Source of the DNA: Dysgonomonas sp. | GTDB taxonomy: Bacteria > Bacteroidota > Bacteroidia > Bacteroidales > Dysgonomonadaceae | Assembly: GCA_003523545.1 (NCBI GenBank) | Contig: DQAM01000249.1 | Coordinates: 1 to 5,207, forward strand | Direction: 5' to 3' | DNA length: 5,207 nt | Shown here: positions 1 to 5,207 of the stretch, piece by piece | How the letters are laid out: the number at the start of each line of letters is the position of its first letter | Numbering within the stretch: the stretch's first letter is position 1 | Notes under the pieces: generated by a model | What the model was told of the DNA's origin: nothing | What the model saw: the letters and a program-made list of their open reading frames with translations, nothing else | Databases searched by the model: none | Position numbers and translations under genes: made by a program

Positions 1-27
1 ATTAATATTTTTTTAGATTTGATAGTT

Positions 28-49
28 TGCTATTAAAATATTAATAGCA
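28..49. terminator. AT-rich inverted repeat after murA, possible weak terminator
   Basis: TGCTATTAA (28-36) and TTAATAGCA (41-49) form a perfect 9-bp stem with a 4-nt loop, starting 15 bp past the murA stop codon. Only two base pairs are G-C. A T-run (56-61) follows the stem on the plus strand, which would suit a transcript arriving from the left. On the murA strand no T-run follows, so rho-independent stopping of the mur transcript is doubtful. It may mark the operon end as a 3' stabilising hairpin. Confidence 0.35.
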
Positions 50-63
50 TGTGTATTTTTTGA

Positions 64-1368
64 TTAATCCATTCTCAAAATATTTGCGCCTAACTGGTTT
101 AGCCGTACGTCGATATTCTGGTATCCCCTGTCTATCTGGTCGATGTTATGAATGATGCTTTTGCCATCGGCACTCATAGCGGCTATCAAAAGTGCAATAC
201 CGGCACGTATGTCAGGCGAAGTCATTGTTGTAGCACGCATTGGTCGTTTTCCCGTGCCTATGACGGTTGCCCGGTGCGGATCGCAGAGTATGATCTGTGC
301 TCCCATATCGATAAGTTTGTCCACAAAGAACAAACGGCTTTCAAACATTTTCTGGTGTATCAGGACACTGCCCCGTGCTTGTGTCGCCACTACCAGCAAG
401 ACACTGATAAGGTCGGGCGTTAATCCCGGCCATGGAGCATCTGCTATGGTAAGTATAGAACCGTCGATAAATGTATCTATCTCGTATTCCTTGTGCTCAG
501 GAATGAGAATATCATCACCGCTGCATTCGATAGTGATTCCCAGCCTGCGGAATGTATCGGGAATTATACCTAAATCACCGTATGATACGTCTTTTATAGT
601 TATCTCTGAACCGGTCATAGCAGCCATGCCGATAAAACTTCCTATCTCGATCATGTCCGGCAATATCTTATGTGTAGTTCCGCCTAATGATTCGACGCCT
701 TCTATTCTGAGAAGATTGGATGCTACCCCCGAAATCTTTGCTCCCATGCAGTTGAGCATCTTACACAATTGCTGGAGATAGGGTTCGCAGGCCTCATTGT
801 AAATAGTCGTTTCACCCTCAGCCAGTACCGCTGCCATTATGATATTAGCAGTTCCTGTAACAGAAGCTTCGTCGAGAAGCATGTATGAGCCTTTAAGCTT
901 ATCTGCCGTAATGGTATACAGCTGGTCGGATGAATCGTAATTAAAATCAGCTCCTAATTTCTGAATACCGATGAAATGAGTATCGAGTCTTCGCCGTCCG
1001 ATTTTGTCACCGCCGGGTTTGGGTAATACTGCCTTTCCGAAGCGGGCTACTAATGGCCCGACAATCATAACCGAGCCCCTGAGTGATGCACTCTTTTTAA
1101 GGAAATCGGGTGTTTCCAGATAGGACAAATCGATGTCATCTGCTTTGAAAGACCAAGTATTTTCATTGATGCGTCCCGTCTTTACCCCCATATCTCCCAA
1201 TAAGGAAATAAGGTTGTTTACATCCAGTATATCGGGTATGTTTTCAATAATTACCTCCTCAGGCGTTAATAAGGTTGCACATATAATCTGCAATGCTTCA
1301 TTTTTTGCACCTTGGGGCGTTATATCTCCTTTCAGTTTACAATTTCCTTCTATTATAAATGATGCCAT
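64..1368 (-). CDS. murA: UDP-N-acetylglucosamine 1-carboxyvinyltransferase (MurA), Asp-type active site
   Basis: This cytoplasmic enzyme transfers enolpyruvate from phosphoenolpyruvate to UDP-GlcNAc, the first committed step of peptidoglycan synthesis. The 434-aa length fits the family (about 420-440). Visible landmarks are GAKN with Lys22 and Asn23 at the same numbers as E. coli Lys22/Asn23, Arg97 (E. coli Arg91), the flexible loop PGGDKIGRRRLD (118-129), TPD with Asp319 (equivalent to catalytic Asp305), DIRAG (386-390) and DRGY (413-416). The loop residue that is Cys115 in E. coli is Asp121 here (codon GAC, read on the minus strand from 1006-1008). Asp variants of MurA are active but are not alkylated by fosfomycin. 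The ATG at 1368 is supported by the exact Lys22 register. No clear Shine-Dalgarno is visible upstream, only A/T-rich sequence, as is common in Bacteroidota. It is the last gene of the visible operon, 59 bp after murB. The stop is TAA. Confidence 0.97.
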   Translation of the reverse strand: MASFIIEGNCKLKGDITPQGAKNEALQIICATLLTPEEVIIENIPDILDVNNLISLLGDMGVKTGRINENTWSFKADDIDLSYLETPDFLKKSASLRGSVMIVGPLVARFGKAVLPKPGGDKIGRRRLDTHFIGIQKLGADFNYDSSDQLYTITADKLKGSYMLLDEASVTGTANIIMAAVLAEGETTIYNEACEPYLQQLCKMLNCMGAKISGVASNLLRIEGVESLGGTTHKILPDMIEIGSFIGMAAMTGSEITIKDVSYGDLGIIPDTFRRLGITIECSGDDILIPEHKEYEIDTFIDGSILTIADAPWPGLTPDLISVLLVVATQARGSVLIHQKMFESRLFFVDKLIDMGAQIILCDPHRATVIGTGKRPMRATTMTSPDIRAGIALLIAAMSADGKSIIHNIDQIDRGYQNIDVRLNQLGANILRMD

Positions 1369-1396
1369 GATTTCAAATTAAAATGAATAAGGATTG

Positions 1397-1424
1397 TTAG
1401 TTTTTAACTTTTAGTTTTGACTTT
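1397..1424. repeat. Imperfect 14-bp tandem repeat between murB and murA
   Basis: Two adjacent 14-bp units, TTAGTTTTTAACTT (1397-1410) and TTAGTTTTGACTTT (1411-1424), match at 11 of 14 positions. They lie in the 59-bp gap, just after the murB stop in the direction of transcription. The gap has no strong hairpin or clear promoter. This may simply be low-complexity A/T sequence. Confidence 0.3.
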
Positions 1425-1427
1425 ATT

Positions 1428-2432
1428 TCAAAGTATTCTTACTTCCGGTTCGAGCTGTATGCCGAACTTTTCGTTTACAGCCGCTTGGATCTCGTGCATG
1501 AAAGACACGATCTCATTACCGTCTGTAGATCCGTAATTGACGACGATCAAAGCCTGTTTGGGATAAGTCCCGATCTGTCCTCTTTGCTTTCCTTTAAATC
1601 CGGCCTTATCAATCAGGAAGGCTGCCGATGTCTTTATCAATCCTCCTTCCACCGGATAAACCGGTAAATCTGGATAGACAGCCTTTATCTGTTCTGCTTT
1701 ATCGGTTTCTATGTAGGGGTTCTTAAAGAAACTTCCACAATTAGGCAAAGTGTTTTCATCAGGGAGTTTCCGCTGCCTTATCCGGATTACCGCATCACGC
1801 ACCTCCTGCAAGCTGGGATTTTCAACATTTTCGAGTTCACGCATAAGGTCTGCATAACGGGGAACATAATGATAACTTCTTTTCAACAGGAAAACTACAG
1901 AAATAATTATATACTTGCGTTTCCTTTTGAATATACTGTCACGATAACCGAAAGCACATTCTTCGTTGGAAAAAGATACTACTTCGAGGGTGTCCATATC
2001 CAATGCCACGACCTCATATATCGAATCCTTTACTTCACTCCCGTAAGCTCCTATATTTTGAATCGGTGCAGCACCCACAGTGCCGGGAATGTAAGAAAGG
2101 TTTTCAAGTCCCGAATAACCCCTGTCCACACAGAAACGGACAAAGTCATCCCAATCTTCTGCCGCTTTTGCTTCGATAAAAACATGCTCCGAATCGTCGG
2201 AGTCGTCCGGAACTTCACGGATCCCATAGGTTTTCGGTTTGATGACCAGTCCGTCAAAATCTTTTGTAAAAAAGAGGTTGCGTCCTTTCCCCAGTACCAG
2301 CTTGGGTAAATCCGGGTGGTCAGCTATACATTGCCTTAAATCCTCTATATTGTCGGGCTCGCAGAAGATTTTTGCAACGGCCTCCGTACGGAATGAATTA
2401 TAATCTTTTAATTGTACGTTATATCGATACAT
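1428..2432 (-). CDS. murB: UDP-N-acetylenolpyruvoylglucosamine reductase (MurB), type I
   Basis: This FAD- and NADPH-dependent cytoplasmic reductase converts enolpyruvyl-UDP-GlcNAc, the product of MurA, into UDP-MurNAc. The 334-aa length matches type I MurB (E. coli 342). Order of motifs: YNSFRTEA (11-18) at the start of the FAD domain; the flavin phosphate loop GKGRN (48-52), where the family normally has GxGSN; IPGTVGAAPIQNIGAYG (115-131); FGYRDSIFK (161-169) with Arg164 matching catalytic Arg159 of E. coli; the YADL motif (193-196) in the substrate-loop region found in type I; NCGSFFKNP (231-239) with Ser234 matching proton donor Ser229; and a C-terminal LEPE (327-330) containing the catalytic Glu. 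Oddities are Arg51 replacing the usual Ser in the FAD loop and Cys232 where Ala is common. The start at 2432 puts the FAD domain at the expected N-terminal distance and is preceded by an A-rich stretch ending AAAAAGAGC. It follows the membrane-protein gene by 19 bp, so co-transcription is likely. The stop is TGA. Confidence 0.95.
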   Translation of the reverse strand: MYRYNVQLKDYNSFRTEAVAKIFCEPDNIEDLRQCIADHPDLPKLVLGKGRNLFFTKDFDGLVIKPKTYGIREVPDDSDDSEHVFIEAKAAEDWDDFVRFCVDRGYSGLENLSYIPGTVGAAPIQNIGAYGSEVKDSIYEVVALDMDTLEVVSFSNEECAFGYRDSIFKRKRKYIIISVVFLLKRSYHYVPRYADLMRELENVENPSLQEVRDAVIRIRQRKLPDENTLPNCGSFFKNPYIETDKAEQIKAVYPDLPVYPVEGGLIKTSAAFLIDKAGFKGKQRGQIGTYPKQALIVVNYGSTDGNEIVSFMHEIQAAVNEKFGIQLEPEVRIL

Positions 2433-2451
2433 GCTCTTTTTAAATTAAATT

Positions 2452-3198
2452 TTATTCCTCCTCATCCTCGGCATTCTTCTTCTTTCTGCTGAATAGAATA
2501 ATCCAAACGATAAGAGCCAGAATAATCACTACGCCTAATCCCCACAAAACCGTTTCCAGATTTTGTATGACAAATACGATGGCAAAGATAACGGCTACAA
2601 TGATAGCTACCACTATTACAACCTGCATGCCTTTTTTAGCGTTGTCTTTTGCCTGGTTAGCCCGAGGCTTTATAGTGGCATTGTCAATTACAGGTTCCCT
2701 GTATACGGAATTTCCCGACTCATTATCCATTTCCGGAGTATTCTCTGCTAAAAATACGGGAATACCGCCTTCGGTAGAGTCATTTATCTCCTCGAAATCT
2801 ATATACTGATCAGGTACGCTTCCCGGCATCTCTTTATAGCCTATGTCTTCGAAAGATTCTTCCGGCAAATCTTCAAGCGGCAGGGATTCGGAAATACTCC
2901 CCAGTTTTGTGCGGTCATTTTCTATCTCTGCATTTTGCTGAGGTGTATTCGATGTGTTTTCCGTAAGCCTTATAACCGTATCTACCCGTATCGATGCAGC
3001 TTTAGTATCGAAATCATTGTTATTCACCATATGGATAAGTTCGCCTTCAATTGCCGGATATTTCTCGATAAGTGCCTGGCATGCATTCGTAAAATCCCGG
3101 AAACGATTAATCTTATCCAGTCTTTCCTTCATGTCATAGACACCCGAAGATGAGATTTCGAGTATTTTATCCGCAAGTGCCGATTTCAGCTTATCCAT
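2452..3198 (-). CDS. Uncharacterised protein with acidic linker and C-terminal two-helix membrane anchor
   Basis: I do not recognise this 248-aa protein. Three parts can be seen. Residues 1 to about 80 are polar and charged and likely helical, with no signal peptide. Residues about 81-185 form a low-complexity linker rich in Glu, Asp, Ser, Asn and Pro. Residues about 191-211 and 217-236 are two strongly hydrophobic segments separated only by a short QNLET turn, followed by the tail SRKKKNAEDEEE. Lys/Arg-rich stretches lie before the first segment (about 178-189) and after the second (238-241). By the positive-inside rule this predicts a membrane hairpin with the large N-terminal part and the short tail both in the cytoplasm. 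It is the first gene of the apparent operon with murB and murA. A TATATTTG promoter box lies 36-43 bp upstream, and an AGGT sits 6 nt before the ATG (3205-3208). A role in the cell envelope is only inferred from its neighbours. The coding call rests on an intact frame, a sensible architecture, and tight spacing to murB. Confidence 0.86.
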   Translation of the reverse strand: MDKLKSALADKILEISSSGVYDMKERLDKINRFRDFTNACQALIEKYPAIEGELIHMVNNNDFDTKAASIRVDTVIRLTENTSNTPQQNAEIENDRTKLGSISESLPLEDLPEESFEDIGYKEMPGSVPDQYIDFEEINDSTEGGIPVFLAENTPEMDNESGNSVYREPVIDNATIKPRANQAKDNAKKGMQVVIVVAIIVAVIFAIVFVIQNLETVLWGLGVVIILALIVWIILFSRKKKNAEDEEE

Positions 3199-3233
3199 TA
3201 TTTTACCTGTTTTTTGTGGGAATAAATATACTA

Positions 3234-3241
3234 CAAATATA
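3234..3241 (-). promoter_or_regulatory. Bacteroidota -7 box for the membrane protein-murB-murA operon
   Basis: Read on the minus strand, this is TATATTTG, a perfect match to TAnnTTTG and identical to the ileS box. The predicted start is near 3230, leaving a leader of about 32 nt that contains an AGGT 6 nt before the ATG at 3198. No good -33 TTTG is seen; a TTTA with an 18-nt spacer is the best candidate. A 5-bp inverted repeat, TACTA (3229-3233) and TAGTA (3240-3244), brackets the box and may be chance. Confidence 0.55.
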
Positions 3242-3292
3242 GTAATAAAAAGAATCTGTTAAAGAAGGAAACAAGGCTGGATTGAAAAGGTT

Positions 3293-3324
3293 TTTGAAAA
3301 ATATATGTTAAAGCGGTAAGTTTA
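3293..3324 (+). promoter_or_regulatory. Possible upstream ileS promoter (weak)
   Basis: TTTG (3293-3296) is followed after exactly 20 nt by TAAGTTTA (3317-3324), which matches TAnnTTTG except for the last base. The spacing suits the Bacteroides -33/-7 layout better than the perfect box next to ileS does. If used, it would give a leader of roughly 228 nt or an untranslated RNA. In AT-rich DNA such a match may be chance. Confidence 0.25.
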
Positions 3325-3519
3325 AGAAAGTATCCCGGCAGGACAAGTTTTAATAATCCATTCTTTATAGCCGCATATGAAGAATAAATTATTCAAAAAA
3401 TAGGCATTACATATTGAGATTTGGACATCGGAACGAGTGAAAAAAGTTATATTGCCGTGAAAATAATATAAGAGTCCTATGGTATGGTTTTTGAAATGAT
3501 GTAATTCGTTTTTTTTCCT

Positions 3520-3527
3520 TATATTTG
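3520..3527 (+). promoter_or_regulatory. Bacteroidota -7 box for ileS
   Basis: TATATTTG matches the Bacteroides primary-sigma -7 consensus TAnnTTTG exactly. Taking the final G as about -4 puts transcription start near 3531, giving a leader of about 25 nt before the ileS ATG with an AAGG inside it. The nearest upstream TTTG (3490-3493) is 26 nt away, longer than the roughly 20 nt expected, so the -33 element is weak or absent. Confidence 0.6.
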
Positions 3528-3555
3528 CCGCAATTTTTTATTACAAGGTATTACA

Positions 3556-5207
3556 ATGAATAAGAAGTTTACAGAGTACAGTAATTTTAACCTGTCCGAC
3601 ATAAATAAAGAAATGCTGGACAGATGGAATCGTCTCGATGTCTTCCGCAAAAGCCTGGAAGAACGTCAGGATGCCGATACATTCGTTTTTTACGAAGGGC
3701 CTCCGTCCGCAAACGGCATGCCGGGTATCCACCACGTAATGGCTCGTACTATTAAAGACATCTTTTGTCGTTACAAAACGATGAAAGGTTTTCTTGTAAA
3801 CCGCAAGGCCGGATGGGATACACATGGTCTCCCGGTAGAACTTGCCGTAGAAAAATCGTTGGGAATTACCAAAGAAGATATCGGTAAGAAAATATCTGTA
3901 ATAGACTACAATAAGAAATGCCGTGAAGAGGTAATGAAGTACACCCGCGAATGGGAAGACCTCACGGTGAAAATGGGTTACTGGGTGGATATGGCCAACC
4001 CGTATATCACTTATGACAACCGTTATATAGAAACATTGTGGTACCTGCTGAAAGATTTGTATGCTAAAGGATATCTCTACAAAGGATATTCAATACAGCC
4101 CTATTCGCCTGCGGCGGGCAGCGGACTGAGCACGCACGAATTGAATCAGCCGGGAGCTTACAGAGATGTAAAAGATACAACATGTATTGCCCAGTTTAAG
4201 ATAAAAGACCCAAAGCCTGAAATGACAGGATTCGGAACAGCTTATTTTTTAGCCTGGACAACCACCCCCTGGACACTGCCGTCGAATACGGCTCTATCCG
4301 TAGGCCCTGAAATTGAATACGTTGCTGTGCGGACTTATAATCCGTATACTTCTGATAAAATAACTGTAATAGCCGCTAAAGCATTAATGAGCAGCCTTTT
4401 TAATTCGAAAGCTGCGGATTTGAAGCTGGAAGATTATAAGGAAGGCGATAAGCTTATACCATATGAAGTTGCCGGTTCATGGAAAGGTTCAGAATTGGCA
4501 GGAATGACATACGAACAGCTTATCCCCTGGGTAAATACTGGAGAAGGCGCATTCCGCGTCATAACAGGCGACTTTGTTACTACCGAAGACGGAACAGGGA
4601 TAGTACATATTGCTCCTACTTTCGGAGCAGATGACGATAAAGCAGCTAAAGCAAACGGAGTACCTCCGCTGATGCTGGTAGACAAAGACGGCAACCGCCG
4701 CCCGATGGTAGACCTAACCGGAAAATTTTTCAAAACAGAAGATTTAGATCCCGATTATGTAAAAAAATACGTAAATATTGATTTATATAAAGAGTATGCC
4801 GGGCGTTTCGTTAAAAACGAATACGATTCGTCCCTCACAGCCGAGGACAGCACGCTCGATATCGATCTGGCTGTAATGCTGAAACAACAGGGCAAGGCTT
4901 TCCGCATCGAAAGGCATGTGCATAATTACCCGCATTGCTGGCGTACTGATAAGCCTGTATTGTATTACCCGCTCGACAGCTGGTTTATACGTACTACAGC
5001 TTGCAAAGAACAGCTGGTAGCTCTGAATAAAACAATAAACTGGAAACCGGAATCTACAGGTTCGGGACGTTTTGGAAAATGGCTCGAAAACCTGCAGGAC
5101 TGGAACCTAAGCCGCAGCCGTTTCTGGGGTACTCCCCTGCCTATATGGCGTACCGAAGACGGAAAAGAAGAGATATGTATAGGTTCTGTAAAAGAACTAT
5201 ACGATGA
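3556..5207 (+). CDS. ileS: Isoleucyl-tRNA synthetase, type 2 (IleRS2), N-terminal half; runs off the window end
   Basis: This class Ia aminoacyl-tRNA synthetase activates isoleucine with ATP and charges tRNA-Ile in the cytoplasm. The frame is open from the ATG at 3556 to the window end, giving 550 codons plus two bases. Type-2 enzymes of this phylum are roughly 1,100 residues or more, so about half is present and the KMSKS loop and anticodon-binding domain lie outside. Visible landmarks are FYEGPPSANGMPGIHH (45-60), with the ATP-binding signature as G57-I58-H59-H60 instead of HIGH; GWDTHGLPVE (86-95); the CP1 editing domain with the Thr-rich AWTTTPWTLPSN (233-244) and GTGIVHIAP followed by FGADD (346-360); NYPHCWRTDKP (457-467); and SRSRFWGTPLPIW (519-531), where the Rossmann fold resumes. 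Both editing motifs look intact. An AAGG at 3545-3548, 7 nt before the ATG, supports this start, as does the normal distance of the signature motif from the N-terminus. It is transcribed divergently from the murB-murA operon. Confidence 0.97.
   Translation, partial: MNKKFTEYSNFNLSDINKEMLDRWNRLDVFRKSLEERQDADTFVFYEGPPSANGMPGIHHVMARTIKDIFCRYKTMKGFLVNRKAGWDTHGLPVELAVEKSLGITKEDIGKKISVIDYNKKCREEVMKYTREWEDLTVKMGYWVDMANPYITYDNRYIETLWYLLKDLYAKGYLYKGYSIQPYSPAAGSGLSTHELNQPGAYRDVKDTTCIAQFKIKDPKPEMTGFGTAYFLAWTTTPWTLPSNTALSVGPEIEYVAVRTYNPYTSDKITVIAAKALMSSLFNSKAADLKLEDYKEGDKLIPYEVAGSWKGSELAGMTYEQLIPWVNTGEGAFRVITGDFVTTEDGTGIVHIAPTFGADDDKAAKANGVPPLMLVDKDGNRRPMVDLTGKFFKTEDLDPDYVKKYVNIDLYKEYAGRFVKNEYDSSLTAEDSTLDIDLAVMLKQQGKAFRIERHVHNYPHCWRTDKPVLYYPLDSWFIRTTACKEQLVALNKTINWKPESTGSGRFGKWLENLQDWNLSRSRFWGTPLPIWRTEDGKEEICIGSVKELYD

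Larger units (their letters stand above)
3199..3555. promoter_or_regulatory. Divergent intergenic region between the mur operon and ileS
   Basis: These 357 AT-rich bases have no convincing gene. At each end is a TATATTTG promoter box pointing outward. The middle (about 3245-3500) holds several weak signals. An 11-bp direct repeat GGTTTTTGAAA occurs at 3289-3299 and 3486-3496. A 13-bp palindrome GAATAAATTATTC lies at 3382-3394. A near copy of the ileS promoter core, TTATATTGCCG, is at 3447-3457 (compare TTATATTTGCCG at 3519-3530). Open frames here are very short, for example an 8-codon frame at about 3378. No tRNA, T-box or riboswitch fold was recognised by eye. It could hold a small RNA or regulator sites, but nothing in the sequence proves this. 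Confidence 0.6.

Noticed and set aside
152..781. 209-codon open frame on the plus strand, opposite murA
   Set aside because: It lies entirely within murA on the other strand, its translation shows no recognisable domain, and the murA frame accounts for the region fully.
1369..1380. Possible separate promoter box (TTAATTTG on the minus strand) just before murA
   Set aside because: It fails the TAnnTTTG pattern at the second base and lies only a few bases from the ATG, leaving no sensible leader. Read-through from murB is simpler.
1869..2309. 146-codon open frame on the plus strand, opposite murB
   Set aside because: Antisense shadow of murB; no family features and no promoter or ribosome site of its own.
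3245..3555. T-box or other tRNA-sensing leader upstream of ileS
   Set aside because: No T-box core sequence or terminator/antiterminator pair is visible, the best promoter leaves only about 25 nt of leader, and T-boxes are not typical of Bacteroidota.
3541..3825. 94-codon minus-strand frame across the ileS start
   Set aside because: It overlaps the ileS leader and the active-site coding region; the ileS frame is strongly supported and this one has no recognisable content.
4434..4733. 99-codon minus-strand frame inside ileS
   Set aside because: Its Ser/Pro-rich translation is the complement of the editing-domain codons of ileS and is not a protein family I recognise.
1..5207. Mobile element, CRISPR array, or a new defence or biosynthetic system
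   Set aside because: No transposase or integrase frames, terminal repeats, or regularly spaced repeats are visible. Three of the four genes are clear housekeeping genes, and one unknown protein alone does not make a system.

Overview
The window looks like chromosomal DNA of a Bacteroidota bacterium, probably a Bacteroidales member (Dysgonomonas/Parabacteroides-like; the genus is a guess). The evidence is moderate GC, mostly weak Shine-Dalgarno signals, two perfect Bacteroidota-type -7 promoter boxes (TATATTTG, fitting TAnnTTTG), and proteins with the sequence style of that phylum: MurA with PGGD and a type-2 IleRS with PGIHH.

Layout. Positions 64-3198 hold three minus-strand genes that read as one operon. 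In transcription order they are an unrecognised 248-aa protein with two C-terminal membrane segments (3198-2452), murB (2432-1428) and murA (1368-64). The gaps are 19 bp and 59 bp. A 357-bp intergenic region (3199-3555) carries back-to-back promoters. Rightwards, on the plus strand, is ileS (3556 to beyond the window end), of which the first 550 codons are present. A small AT-rich inverted repeat lies just past the murA stop, at 28-49.

How the genes work together. MurA and MurB catalyse consecutive first committed steps of peptidoglycan synthesis (UDP-GlcNAc to enolpyruvyl-UDP-GlcNAc to UDP-MurNAc), so their co-transcription makes sense. The membrane protein that starts the operon has no assigned role; envelope function is inferred from position only. 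ileS is divergent and functionally separate.

The most notable content is in active-site residues. MurA has Asp where the fosfomycin-reactive Cys normally sits. IleRS has the swapped GXHH form of the class I HXGH signature, a form linked to strong mupirocin resistance. MurB has Arg in place of the near-invariant Ser of its FAD-binding GxGSN loop. I found no mobile element, CRISPR array, RNA gene or clearly new multi-gene system; the window is mainly housekeeping DNA with informative variants.
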